In this document: piece after piece, positions 16,502 through 25,574 of the stretch
Layout of the letters: each line of letters opens with the position of its first letter
How positions within the stretch are numbered: the first letter of the stretch is position 1
Virus record (IMG/VR): IMGVR_UViG_3300025141_000103
Location: 1 to 58,453 of that record
From: a virus
DNA length: 58,453 nt
Reading direction: 5' to 3' (one strand)
Notes under the pieces: generated by a model
Told to the model about the DNA's origin: nothing
Databases searched by the model: none
The model's input: the letters and a program-made list of their open reading frames with translations, nothing else
Translations under genes and position numbers: made by a program

Positions 16502-17447
16502 CAAAGTAATCCTCACTTTCTACTAATATCTTATCTATCAAATATTCAGATAGTGGTTCTATAAAGTTTGGATGTGATTTGATATCCTCTGGATGGTCGA
16601 AATCACAGAACCTTATCCAAGCATGAGTTAGTTTAGGGTCTAATGGTGGATGAGGTCTAACTCTTATTCTCTTGTATTTAAACTCAGGAACTTTTGATAT
16701 TGAACTCAAGAAGAAATTCCAATAATCATGATCTCTATTTAGTTGTGCTAATCTCATCTCAGCATACTTGCCAGGTCTAAACCAAGCATAATGATAAGTT
16801 ATCATTTCTAAGTCTTCTAACATAGGATACTTTTGTGTCATAAAATTTAACAATACATTTCTGTAATAATCAGGAGTTCCATATTTGATAACAAATCTTC
16901 TTTGTCTACCTGTCTCAGCTTTGAAAAATGGTTTTAATGTCTTCTCTTCTGCATAGTATTGATTTGCTACAAAGTCAACCCAGATAGTTTTCAATCCTTG
17001 ATCTGGTTCTAACTTGTTACATGCTTCTTCTATTGTATCAGCATCATCTTCGTGATGAAATACATCTCCCTCATATGGAAATATCAAATCACCCTCTTCT
17101 ACCTCTACACCAAAATCATTAAAATTATTACAACCAACATAATAATTAGTTGGTGCATCTGTAGACATATAATCCATTGGATTTAACATTATCTTTGTAT
17201 CTTTATATTCCTTTTGTGCATCTGAAATAACATCTTGAAGTTCTTCATAATCAAAACCTCTCTTACCATCTAAAGTATAAGTCTGTAGAAAATGGTTAGT
17301 AACAAAGGTATTACTTTCAGGACCACTTGGAAACATACCCTCATTATACAAAATATAATCAGGATTAATTGACTTAATTATGTTTGGTATCTGTAACTTT
17401 ACAAGATGTGTATCGTTAAATACTGGTGCTATTACTATCTTCTTCAT
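16497..17447 (-). CDS. Glycosyltransferase-like hypothetical protein
   Basis: 316 residues. The opening strand and loop KIVIAPVFNDTHLVKLQIPNII, an acidic centre FPYEGDVFHHEDDAD near residue 125 and MITYHYAWFRPGKYAEMR near 215 look like a GT-A-type sugar-transfer protein, but no textbook motif is complete. Its neighbours on both sides are a DxD glycosyltransferase and an SDR epimerase, with overlaps of five and 32 bases. I treat the glycosyltransferase assignment as inference from pattern and position. Confidence 0.45.
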   Translation of the reverse strand: MKKIVIAPVFNDTHLVKLQIPNIIKSINPDYILYNEGMFPSGPESNTFVTNHFLQTYTLDGKRGFDYEELQDVISDAQKEYKDTKIMLNPMDYMSTDAPTNYYVGCNNFNDFGVEVEEGDLIFPYEGDVFHHEDDADTIEEACNKLEPDQGLKTIWVDFVANQYYAEEKTLKPFFKAETGRQRRFVIKYGTPDYYRNVLLNFMTQKYPMLEDLEMITYHYAWFRPGKYAEMRLAQLNRDHDYWNFFLSSISKVPEFKYKRIRVRPHPPLDPKLTHAWIRFCDFDHPEDIKSHPNFIEPLSEYLIDKILVESEDYFG

Positions 17448-18435
17448 TTTTCCAATAGGAATAAATTCCCTTATCTATTTCATAATTTTTCCAAACAAAT
17501 CTATCTCTGTTTGGTTGTGTTTGTGCCCACTCCCACATCTTTGTTAATCCATCTTCAAGACTTGTCTTGTGTTCGAACCCTAACATTCTTACCGACTTAT
17601 CCCAAGTGGAATATGCATAGTGTGCTTCGTGTCTCATCTCATGGTGTTCAGGTAGTAAGTCTGTACCTGTAACCTTTAGTAGAGTATCACATGCTTCTTG
17701 AATACTGACTTCATGAATACCACCTAAGTTTATTATTTCACCAACACACTCATCCTTTTGACTTGCATTCCAAAATGGAACTAAAGAGTCATCGACATAA
17801 CTGAATGCTCTGACTTGAGAACCATCACCAAATATCGTAGGTGAATAACCATTGATTATCTGCCACATCCATATACCTAATACATTTCTGTACTTATCCC
17901 ATATGTTTTGGTTTTTACCATAGAAGTTATGTGGTCTAACTATTGTGTAAGGTAGTTTGTGTTGTTCATATGCTACTCTTAAATCTTGTTCGACTGAATA
18001 CTTTGCGATACCATAAGGATCGATTGGTCGTGGTTGTAAATCTTCTGAAAATGGTGGATTATATATGTTACCATATACTGACATAGAACTTGCAAATACA
18101 AATCTTTGAACATCATGTTTGATTGCATGATTGATTAGGTTTGTAGATGCTAATAGATTATTTTGATAGTTATATTTTCTTATGAATGGACTTAAACCCT
18201 CAGCGGCGTATGCTGCAAAGTGATAGATAATATCTATCTTGTGTTCTTCAAAGATACTATCTAAGTTATCTACTGATAGATTCTCTTCATAAAACTTTAC
18301 TCCTTTTGGAATATTCTCTTCGTAACCACCACTCATATCATCAATACCAATAACAGTATGTTTTGTATTCTTTTGAATCCAATCTGCTAATCTTGAACCA
18401 AGTAAACCTGCTACGCCTGTAATTAAAATATTCAT
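17416..18435 (-). CDS. NAD-dependent epimerase/dehydratase (UDP-glucose 4-epimerase-like)
   Basis: 339 residues, normal length for GalE-type SDRs. ITGVAGLLGSRL gives the GxxGxxG cofactor site, IIYHFAAYAAEGLS the substrate-side strand, FASSMSVYGN the catalytic Ser, DPYGIAKYSVEQ the Y-X3-K, RPHNFYG and RAFSYVDD the UDP-sugar side. It differs strongly from the SDR at 6705..7616, so they probably have different substrates. The start overlaps the upstream helical gene by four bases. Confidence 0.88.
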   Translation of the reverse strand: MNILITGVAGLLGSRLADWIQKNTKHTVIGIDDMSGGYEENIPKGVKFYEENLSVDNLDSIFEEHKIDIIYHFAAYAAEGLSPFIRKYNYQNNLLASTNLINHAIKHDVQRFVFASSMSVYGNIYNPPFSEDLQPRPIDPYGIAKYSVEQDLRVAYEQHKLPYTIVRPHNFYGKNQNIWDKYRNVLGIWMWQIINGYSPTIFGDGSQVRAFSYVDDSLVPFWNASQKDECVGEIINLGGIHEVSIQEACDTLLKVTGTDLLPEHHEMRHEAHYAYSTWDKSVRMLGFEHKTSLEDGLTKMWEWAQTQPNRDRFVWKNYEIDKGIYSYWKNEEDSNSTSI

Positions 18436-18836
18436 TTTTTTACCTCAACCATATCCTTAAATAAAATGTCTATCTGATTCTTATTGTTAGCTCTACCCTC
18501 ATTTGCTTTTCTTAATCTTTTCTCTTCCATCTGTGCAATCCTAAGTCTAGCTCTGTCTGATTCACCAATATGAATATCATTAGTAACTAAGTCTTCTAAC
18601 TCTTCAACGATAGAACTTGAATCAAAAGTTCTCTTCTCACCAACATATTGATATTCACCCGTATCGAAAGTCTCTTGTAGTAATTGTGATATCTTCTCTT
18701 TTATCATATCGATTGCTACTTCTTGATGATGTATCTTCTGTAAGTCTTTCTCTTTCTTAAAGAAAAACAACTTTATGTTTTCTGTTATCAGTCTATCAAA
18801 GTATGCTGACAATGTATCTATGTTAGATAGTCTCAT
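18432..18836 (-). CDS. Helical hypothetical protein in the sugar cluster
   Basis: 134 residues of mainly charged helix (TLSAYFDRLITENIKLFFFKKEKD, QEVAIDMIKEKISQLLQETF, DRARLRIAQMEEKRLRKANEGR). It lies exactly between the aminotransferase (zero spacing) and the epimerase (four-base overlap). The first helix resembles that of 14364..14771, and both proteins directly precede a sugar-modifying oxidoreductase or epimerase in transcription order. I do not recognise a family. Confidence 0.5.
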   Translation of the reverse strand: MRLSNIDTLSAYFDRLITENIKLFFFKKEKDLQKIHHQEVAIDMIKEKISQLLQETFDTGEYQYVGEKRTFDSSSIVEELEDLVTNDIHIGESDRARLRIAQMEEKRLRKANEGRANNKNQIDILFKDMVEVKK

Positions 18837-19982
18837 TTAATCCTCAAAATATTTGTTAACCCAATAGATAACATAATCTATGTCTTCATCAGTCATAGCA
18901 GGATGACAAGGTAGACTGATTAGAGATTCCCAAATACTATCTGCTACAGGATAATCTCTATAGTTAGTCTGTCTCAAGATACCATACTTGTGTAATGGTT
19001 TAAAGTGAACTGAAGTGTGAATATTCTTATCAGCTAAATAGTCAATTAAACCATCTCTACTAACACTTGTAGCACCACTATTATCAGGTGCGTAGTTTTT
19101 ATACTTAGGAACTCTAGCAATATAATACTGAACTGTATCTGAATGTGGTGGTCTCTTGATTTCACTAAACAATCTTTCATTGTATTGATTTTGAATATGT
19201 TGACGTTTATCTAAGTGACCAGGTAGTTTCTTCATTTGTTCTAAACATATAGCTGCCATAATATCAATCATATAATATTTGTAACCAAGAATCTCTACTT
19301 GATAATCCCAAGCGTAACCTGGCTTACCACTTTGACCTTGAGCTCTACTCCAAGTAGAAGATACACCAAACCAAGTCATATCTTTTACTTTACAATATAA
19401 ATCGTAGTCATCAGTTGTAATCATACCACCATCACCACAAGGCATTGTCTTTACTGCTTGAAATGACCAAACTGCACAATCACCTTTCTTACCAGCTCCC
19501 TCTGTATAACAACTATGAGCAGTATCTTCTATAATGAAACCATCATAGAACTCTCTAATCTCATCTATTGGTGCAGCAATACCAGCCATGTTAACTGCAA
19601 TAAGTGCGTCTGAATTTCTTTTTAGCCTAGCTTTAACATCTTGAGGATCGATATTTAAATCCCATTCTTGAACATCAACAATATTAGTTGTACAATCATT
19701 CCATAGTGGAATTTGTGCAGTTGCTATAAACGACATAGTAGGATTGATGACATCTATTCCCTTAAATCCCTTAGCTTTCATAACTAAGTCTTGTCCATGT
19801 GAAGCCGATGTTACAGCGACTGCATATTTAGCACCAACCATCTCAGCAAACTTCTGTTCGAACTCTGCTACTTTTGGACCTTTTCCCCACCAACCACTTT
19901 CAATAACTTCTCTAAGTGCTTGTACTTCTTCTTCACCACCAAGTGGTCTGAGTACGGGCAACATTGTATCTCTAATCTCCAT
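18837..19982 (-). CDS. DegT/DnrJ/EryC1/StrS-family sugar aminotransferase
   Basis: 381 residues from the ATG at 19982, which has a perfect AGGAGG six bases upstream. This is a PLP enzyme of the nucleotide-sugar aminotransferase family: VTSASHGQDL (phosphate loop), EDTAHSCY (Asp153 under the pyridine nitrogen), WSFQAVKTMPCGDGGMI with Lys178 as the PLP Schiff-base residue, and a C-terminal domain ending SLPCHPAMTDEDIDYVI, typical for the family. It would aminate a keto-sugar nucleotide, for example the 3-keto product of a Gfo/Idh enzyme such as the one encoded at 12670..14370. Confidence 0.93.
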   Translation of the reverse strand: MEIRDTMLPVLRPLGGEEEVQALREVIESGWWGKGPKVAEFEQKFAEMVGAKYAVAVTSASHGQDLVMKAKGFKGIDVINPTMSFIATAQIPLWNDCTTNIVDVQEWDLNIDPQDVKARLKRNSDALIAVNMAGIAAPIDEIREFYDGFIIEDTAHSCYTEGAGKKGDCAVWSFQAVKTMPCGDGGMITTDDYDLYCKVKDMTWFGVSSTWSRAQGQSGKPGYAWDYQVEILGYKYYMIDIMAAICLEQMKKLPGHLDKRQHIQNQYNERLFSEIKRPPHSDTVQYYIARVPKYKNYAPDNSGATSVSRDGLIDYLADKNIHTSVHFKPLHKYGILRQTNYRDYPVADSIWESLISLPCHPAMTDEDIDYVIYWVNKYFED

Positions 19983-20193
19983 TGTTTTCCTCCTGAAATA
20001 CTTCAACCATTAATACATTAGGATCGTGTATCAAAACCATTCTACCATCTTTGGTAAAGAATTTTGTAAATTGTCCTTGCTCAATAGTATCTGTATCTAT
20101 GTTTCTAATTGTTTTTCTGTAACCACCCTTGAAGTGTATAATTTGAGTTACATACTTCCCTTGTTTAGTTACACTTGACTCAAGATTCTTCAT
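19972..20193 (-). CDS. Small beta-rich hypothetical protein
   Basis: 73 residues from the ATG at 20193 (MKNLESSVTKQG), AAGG five bases upstream; a GTG at 20199 is the alternative. YVTQIIHFKGGYRKTI, GQFTKFFTKDGRMVLIH and VLMVEVFQEEN form a likely small beta barrel or sheet. The last codons overlap the aminotransferase start and contain its AGGAGG, so translation of the two is probably coupled. Function unknown. Confidence 0.6.
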   Translation of the reverse strand: MKNLESSVTKQGKYVTQIIHFKGGYRKTIRNIDTDTIEQGQFTKFFTKDGRMVLIHDPNVLMVEVFQEENNGD

Positions 20194-21004
20194 ACTCACC
20201 TTTCAAATGTTCGATCATATTATCAATATCATTTTTACTTTTTATTTTTTTAAAAACTTGACTTGAAACTTCGTGGTTTTCTTTTGCTATATTGTCTATA
20301 TTTAAACCTGTCCTTTCAGCTCTAATCCTATCAGGTCGTGTAATCATATTTCTTGAACCAGCCCAATGATGATAAATCAAGTCATCGTAGATTGCATAAT
20401 ATAATGGATGTAAATCAATCTTATTACTTCTTGTCAATGGATAGTAATCATATCCACGTTCTTTCAACCAATTGATTGTTCCACCCCACCAATTGTCATT
20501 CTTGTCTTTAATTATGTTTCTTAGATAATCAGTTAAGTTATCCTCTATTATATGTTTAGCCTTGAATGCCATGAACATCGGATGTGGTATCAGATATAAT
20601 GGGTCTCTATCCCATTCGTGCATCGGTTCTTGTGCTGATACAAATGGATACTCTTCTAATTTCTTTTCTAAGAAGTCTCCCATCGGTGCGATTGGAAAAG
20701 CATCTGAATCTAACAATAGTATTGTATCGTCTTTCTTCACTTCAAAGTTCTCTAATACATAATCTATTAGTTTACCCATTGAGTAAGTCCAATGTTGTGC
20801 TCCTGATATAGCACCATCAAACTTATCTTTATGCTTATCATAACTTATGGTGGTATCACTATATTTAACACCATTTTTAAACTTAAATGGTTCTTCACCT
20901 AATCTTGCATAAACCTTGTATGGTTCTGATATAAACCTAGCTAACTCTCTCTTTTGAATGTCAACCCACTTGTCACTCAGATGTAATGTAAGTATATGTA
21001 ACAC
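20180..21004 (-). CDS. GT-A fold glycosyltransferase
   Basis: 274 residues from a GTG at 21004 that overlaps the preceding TAG (TAGTG), with GGAGG upstream. ILTLHLSDKWVDIQKREL opens the fold, ILLLDSDAFPIAPM near residue 97 is a clear DxD (DSD), IPHPMFMAFKAKHI and WWGGTINWLKERG follow, and YHHWAGSRNM near 218 supplies a late His as in DxD glycosyltransferases. Donor and acceptor unknown. Confidence 0.72.
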   Translation of the reverse strand: MLHILTLHLSDKWVDIQKRELARFISEPYKVYARLGEEPFKFKNGVKYSDTTISYDKHKDKFDGAISGAQHWTYSMGKLIDYVLENFEVKKDDTILLLDSDAFPIAPMGDFLEKKLEEYPFVSAQEPMHEWDRDPLYLIPHPMFMAFKAKHIIEDNLTDYLRNIIKDKNDNWWGGTINWLKERGYDYYPLTRSNKIDLHPLYYAIYDDLIYHHWAGSRNMITRPDRIRAERTGLNIDNIAKENHEVSSQVFKKIKSKNDIDNMIEHLKGEYEES

Positions 21005-22656
21005 TACCCAACCTCCTGTAATAAATCAAATCCCCATTGTTCCATTGATATATGATTAAATGGATAACCCTTATAACTTTTCATCTCAATAAACTTATCA
21101 ACACCATCTTTACCCTCTTGTTTTATCTTCCTATTCTCTTCTAAAGTTCTATGTGCTGATGGTTTCACCATATGCATTCTACTGAAATAAAATCTTGGTT
21201 CTGCAAAGTTATAACCACCAATGTTCACACTATAGTTATACACCAAATCATCATCATCCTCACAACCAAAGAATCTAAACTTACCACTATCTTTACCAAA
21301 TGGATGTATCTCTTGTGGTAACTCTATATTCTCATCTTCAATTTGTTTTCTTAACTTACTACTGAATACTAAATCTAAATCACCATTCTTATTCTTTCTT
21401 GCATCTACTCCCATAACTGCTAAGATAGCACTATTACATATTGCATACTCTTTCTTTGGAAAACCCATTATATCCATTATCTCAAGATAGTTTATGTAAC
21501 GAAGTGGATTTTCTACATTTCCCTTAAATACCTCTGCTTCGGGCATATAGAATGGTATGTATTCCTTACCATTGATTAACCTACCAATCATAGCAACTGC
21601 TCTGTGATATCCATGCTTGAGAAAACCACCAAAGAAGTTTACAGGATCGTCAACCAAAGCTACTTGTATCTCCTCATCTGTCATCATTTCTAAAGAATCA
21701 TAATATTCTTTAGTCATATTTTCCCAACCTTTTTCGTGATGTCCCTCAACATTATTTCTAAACTCAGCCCACATACAATTCCAATACTGATGGTTTTTAT
21801 TTGTTAGTTTACTTTCAGCTTCTTTTCTATTCTTCTCATCTGAAAAGTATTCTACAGCTTCTCTTACAGTTTTGATTTGTTTATCATTATGTATAATCTC
21901 TTTACCACCACTACCATGTTGTAATTCCATATTCAAAAAGTATTCTAAGTTGATTGGAGCAGTAGCTAATAAGTTTCTAACAAAGTGTTGATAATTCTTT
22001 TGTGCCATAAAATCACTAAAAAACTTAGGTGATTCTAAGTAATCCCCATCTACTCTACTACCAGCAGCTTCTCTTGTGTAAGTGTTATAGTGATGTTGAT
22101 TTAAATCATCATACCGATTACAATCATAAACTCCCTCTAAATCAATTAATGTTGGCTTACCATCATACTCATATGTATGATACTCACAAAAGTCATAAGC
22201 AAAATGATTACTCTGTATGGTTTTTGCTTTTATTCTTGTGAACATTTCATTAAAGTGCTTATCTGAGTTTGGTGTAAGTCTAACTAATCTTGATCCAGTA
22301 TCAGCTCTGTCTGTCTCATCTTTTATGAATAGTTGTTGACACTCTTCAGTTACATATCCTCTACAGATATTATCCTCATCGTAAATCATACCAACAAAAT
22401 TTGGAACGATTGTGCTATCATAGAAACCACTTGCGAATGCAGTTGGTAATGTATCTTTTCTTATATAATCTTTATCCCATACTTTGACAAAGTATTTATC
22501 TGTTTGATAGATAGTTCTATTGTGGTTTTCACTACCCCAACGGCTATCTTTGTGTTTGACTTGTTTGTAACTATTGAAATCTAAATCTTCATATTTAAAG
22601 ACACCATAAACGTCTCCAATCAAAGATTCAAACTCAAATATTTGAGTAAAGTTCAT
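21004..22656 (-). CDS. Kinase-like / nucleotidyltransferase-like fusion protein
   Basis: 550 residues that look like three joined parts. Residues about 40-185 resemble an aminoglycoside-phosphotransferase-type kinase: YFVKVWDKDY with Lys58, a hinge-like YVTEECQQ, NHFAYDFCEYH, and LIDLEGVYD as a divergent metal-binding loop. Residues about 335-372 (GGFLKHGYHRAVAMIGRL, then YIPFYM) recall the GxHR turn of ParB/sulfiredoxin-type domains. Residues about 405-435 (AICNSAILAVMGVDARK, GDLDLVFSS) look like a minimal nucleotidyltransferase with a D-x-D pair. A kinase plus nucleotidyltransferase could activate a sugar or alditol for the glycan genes around it. Assignments are by motif only. Confidence 0.55.
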   Translation of the reverse strand: MNFTQIFEFESLIGDVYGVFKYEDLDFNSYKQVKHKDSRWGSENHNRTIYQTDKYFVKVWDKDYIRKDTLPTAFASGFYDSTIVPNFVGMIYDEDNICRGYVTEECQQLFIKDETDRADTGSRLVRLTPNSDKHFNEMFTRIKAKTIQSNHFAYDFCEYHTYEYDGKPTLIDLEGVYDCNRYDDLNQHHYNTYTREAAGSRVDGDYLESPKFFSDFMAQKNYQHFVRNLLATAPINLEYFLNMELQHGSGGKEIIHNDKQIKTVREAVEYFSDEKNRKEAESKLTNKNHQYWNCMWAEFRNNVEGHHEKGWENMTKEYYDSLEMMTDEEIQVALVDDPVNFFGGFLKHGYHRAVAMIGRLINGKEYIPFYMPEAEVFKGNVENPLRYINYLEIMDIMGFPKKEYAICNSAILAVMGVDARKNKNGDLDLVFSSKLRKQIEDENIELPQEIHPFGKDSGKFRFFGCEDDDDLVYNYSVNIGGYNFAEPRFYFSRMHMVKPSAHRTLEENRKIKQEGKDGVDKFIEMKSYKGYPFNHISMEQWGFDLLQEVG

Positions 22657-23254
22657 TTTGCTTTATCTGCTTCTCTATAGTTTTAGGATGATATAAGGAT
22701 AGTTCTTCGTGTGGTGGTAAATGTGCATATGTTTTACAACCATCAATATACTCATGAACCTTTCGTGTCCACCTGATATCTTCTCTGTTTCTAAATACTC
22801 TTGCTTGGTAATCTGGATAGTTTACCCAACCTTTTTCTGATACTCTCCATCCCCATCTTTGAATCCATTCTTGAGTTAAACCCTCTACTGTATTTACTCT
22901 TGGTAGCCATACTAAATCTACATCATTCATTTCTAATATAGTATGTATTTGTGCCATCAATATTTCATGTGGAATTTCATCTGCATCTAAATGAAATATA
23001 TAATCACCACTACTCATTTCTATTGTATGATTTTTTAAATCTGAAAAGTTGTCGTTAAAATCAAATTTGTGCCAACTGAACTCACCATTTACTGAATGTG
23101 TTCTTAGATAGTCTTCAACACCTTTAGAACCATTCTTAGAATCATAAGTGATAACAATTTCATCTTGTAACTCTTTGTGTTTTAATAAAAATGTAACTAA
23201 TCTCTGTATCTCAGCTTCTTCGTTACAAACTGTTATTCCGTAACTTATTTTCAT
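22634..23254 (-). CDS. Family 2 glycosyltransferase, short
   Basis: 206 residues. SYGITVCNEEAEIQRLVTFL opens a GT2 fold, IVITYDSKNGSKG is the nucleotide-side Asp region, IFHLDADEIPHEI near residue 92 is the metal-binding DAD, and YQARVFRNREDIRWTRKVHE near 155 matches WaaE/SunS-like inverting enzymes, where the R-x-W-x3-x-H-E segment lines the catalytic site. At about 200 residues it is a minimal catalytic domain with no membrane part. Overlaps the kinase-like gene by 23 bases. Confidence 0.82.
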   Translation of the reverse strand: MKISYGITVCNEEAEIQRLVTFLLKHKELQDEIVITYDSKNGSKGVEDYLRTHSVNGEFSWHKFDFNDNFSDLKNHTIEMSSGDYIFHLDADEIPHEILMAQIHTILEMNDVDLVWLPRVNTVEGLTQEWIQRWGWRVSEKGWVNYPDYQARVFRNREDIRWTRKVHEYIDGCKTYAHLPPHEELSLYHPKTIEKQIKQNELYSNI

Positions 23255-23255
23255 A

Positions 23256-23714
23256 TTATCCTATAAACTTAGAAGACACTATCTTTGAATAATCATATGC
23301 CAAAAGTCTAACTTGACTCATATTTGACATTTTATATGTTCTGTAAGCATTATCCACCAATCCACCAACTTTTGTTAGTTTTACATCGTAGAATTTAAGT
23401 GGGTCTCCTCTACGTTCTCCTAATTCCCATTGCCCCTCTTGAATTGCACCTGTTCCAACTACAGTAGCTAATCTTCTTAGATGTTGGTCTGAAACTAAAT
23501 CCATACTTAGAGCATGAAGTTTTCTGACACTAAAATTTCCACCATATGGATACATTCCTGTAACTAATGCTACAACCTCTTGGTTTGGTTGAGCATCTCC
23601 AGACTTAGCAACTTTTTTATATCTAAATTGCAACATTTGACCTGTTTCAATCGCACTTCTTGGTATAGTCTTTCGAGCTGATACTCTTGATTTATGTAAA
23701 GCGATGAATCCCAC
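23256..23714 (-). CDS. Hypothetical beta-rich protein
   Basis: 152 residues. IETGQMLQFRYKKVAKSG, VVALVTGMYPYGGNFSVRKLHALS, LKFYDVKLTKVGGLV and YRTYKMSNMSQVRLLAYDY suggest a compact mostly-beta domain like small RNA- or DNA-binding barrels. I recognise no catalytic motif. It follows directly on the zinc-ribbon gene (one-base overlap) and precedes the glycosyltransferases, so it may be a phage core hypothetical around which the sugar genes were inserted. Confidence 0.55.
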   Translation of the reverse strand: MGFIALHKSRVSARKTIPRSAIETGQMLQFRYKKVAKSGDAQPNQEVVALVTGMYPYGGNFSVRKLHALSMDLVSDQHLRRLATVVGTGAIQEGQWELGERRGDPLKFYDVKLTKVGGLVDNAYRTYKMSNMSQVRLLAYDYSKIVSSKFIG

Positions 23715-24199
23715 TATTTACCCTTTTTATCTAAGTCTTTAATTATTCCCATATCTTGACACGCTTTGAAAAATTCAAACTTACCATAAGCTTGTGCATT
23801 TTCCACGTCAAGTCTCTTATCATAATTATTATAATTTGCACGTTCTTCTTCAGGTATTTCAACAACTTTTGCATATTTCCAAACATAATTCTTTTTATCT
23901 GTAGCTTTGAATGCTGCTTTGTCTTGTGGGTCTTCATCAGGATATATTATACCTAACTCACCCATATTGATAACACAAGGAAACCAAACAATACCTTTAG
24001 TTTCATCATTGTATTGTAAGTCTTGAACTAACTGAGGACTTGCATTCATATTATCAAGTAACTCAACACTACCAGCTCTGTATCTTGAGTCACTCATAAA
24101 TCCACAATTAAAACACATATAACTACTGAAGTTTTCTTGTATCTCTTCGAAACAAGTATCTGTGTCTTTACATACTGGACAAACTATTACTCTTTCCAT
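23714..24199 (-). CDS. Zinc-ribbon protein
   Basis: 161 residues with a C-terminal charged tail. VIVCPVCKDTD and YMCFNCGFMSDS give two C-X2-C knuckles about 20 residues apart near the N-terminus, a zinc ribbon. The rest (VWFPCVINMGELGIIYPDED, VWKYAKVVEIPEEER) is beta-rich. Similar N-terminal ribbons occur in T4-like marine phage hypothetical proteins; the function is not known to me. Start and stop overlap both neighbours by one base. Confidence 0.65.
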   Translation of the reverse strand: MERVIVCPVCKDTDTCFEEIQENFSSYMCFNCGFMSDSRYRAGSVELLDNMNASPQLVQDLQYNDETKGIVWFPCVINMGELGIIYPDEDPQDKAAFKATDKKNYVWKYAKVVEIPEEERANYNNYDKRLDVENAQAYGKFEFFKACQDMGIIKDLDKKGK

Positions 24200-25566
24200 T
24201 ACATCTTCCTCAACTTAGGTAGTTTTATAACTTCTTTTACTTTTGGTTTTTGTGGTGGTTTTATTGCACCTGTTTGTCCACCATCTATCTTCTTCAACTT
24301 AGGTAGTTTAAGACTTACTGCTTGTGGAACATCACCAATCATTCTATCAACTATCTCAACAAACTTTTCACCCATCTTACTTCTTGTGAACTTAGTTTTA
24401 TTTGACTTTGCTACTTGATTGAATATAGGTGTATATTTCTTGTAGTTCAAAAATACATCTTTCATCTTTGCTGATGCTTTACTGTAGTTTACACCAAACC
24501 AAGCCATACCATCAACAAACATATCCTTTGGAAATGAACCTTTAGGAACTTGAACCAAACTACCCTCAAGTGCTGTGCTTAAACTTGGTGGTAAGAAATC
24601 TAAATGTCCACTCCATGCTGGATATATAATTGGTTTACCTGTTAGTGATGCTTCAAGTAATGGTCTACCAAATCCCTCACCATGTGTGAAAGAAACATGA
24701 GCTTTTACTTTCGGATGATTGTATAACTCATTCATTTCTTCGTCTTCGAAATCACCATGCATCAGATAAATATTTGGAAATATCTTAGCATCTACACTAT
24801 CTTTGATAGTTCTAATCTTACTTAAAATATCTTCTCTGTCTATTACTGAGAATGTAGCACTACTTGTTTTTAGGATTAGTGCTGGTCTCTTCTTCTTACC
24901 CTTGTTCTTAAACGTTTCGATGAATGTTTTAATCAACATACCAACGTCTTTTCTATCTTGAGTAAGATTACCACTTAACCAATGTCCTGTAAATAAGAAA
25001 CAAAATGACTCTGATATCTTATTCATTTCAGTAACTAAATCTTCACTAAACTTATTTGTCTTACCATAGATTTTTTCATCATAACCCTCAAATAGAACTT
25101 CGATAGGTGTCTTAACTCCATGAACACCAACGACTTCTTTACCTTGCTTTTCCTCATACTTAGTTTGTAGTATCATTTCTTTTACAAACTCAGCTGGAAC
25201 TATATTTAAATCCATTCTATTACAACCATCAACCCAATGTTTAGGTATAGCTGTTGATTCTAAACCTGCAGTAATACCCATATTCTTCTTACCAATCTTC
25301 TGAAACTCATTTGGTACTGTAACTTGAATATGTAAATCAGGTTGTTTTTCTAACTTACCCTCATATATCATTCTATCTAATATGAGTTTATGGTCTGGAT
25401 TCTGTTCGTTTAATGCATTCATCGGTGTGTTTCCCCAACGAAGTGATGCTATTCTTAAATCATACTTGTCAGATTTTATTAACTCTAAAGCTAAATCTCT
25501 TGCGTGAGCTCCATAACCACTTCGTGTAGCTACTGGACCTTGAAACAAAATAAAAGGTTTTGTCAT
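24199..25566 (-). CDS. GT4-type glycosyltransferase (GT-B)
   Basis: 455 residues. LFQGPVATRSGYGAHARDLAL is the donor-side glycine-rich start of GT4 enzymes; VSFTHGEGFGRPLLEASLTGKPIIYPAWSGH near residue 300 is the E-x-F-G-x2-x2-E block that binds the nucleotide sugar, with both acidic residues. The last 70 residues are Lys/Pro-rich (LPKLKKIDGGQTGAIKPPQKPK) and contain a repeated KLPKL-K segment, probably a flexible tail. It is paired with 25575..26954, another GT4 protein, and the two may be an old duplication. Confidence 0.85.
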   Translation of the reverse strand: MTKPFILFQGPVATRSGYGAHARDLALELIKSDKYDLRIASLRWGNTPMNALNEQNPDHKLILDRMIYEGKLEKQPDLHIQVTVPNEFQKIGKKNMGITAGLESTAIPKHWVDGCNRMDLNIVPAEFVKEMILQTKYEEKQGKEVVGVHGVKTPIEVLFEGYDEKIYGKTNKFSEDLVTEMNKISESFCFLFTGHWLSGNLTQDRKDVGMLIKTFIETFKNKGKKKRPALILKTSSATFSVIDREDILSKIRTIKDSVDAKIFPNIYLMHGDFEDEEMNELYNHPKVKAHVSFTHGEGFGRPLLEASLTGKPIIYPAWSGHLDFLPPSLSTALEGSLVQVPKGSFPKDMFVDGMAWFGVNYSKASAKMKDVFLNYKKYTPIFNQVAKSNKTKFTRSKMGEKFVEIVDRMIGDVPQAVSLKLPKLKKIDGGQTGAIKPPQKPKVKEVIKLPKLRKM

Positions 25567-25574
25567 TTTAACTC

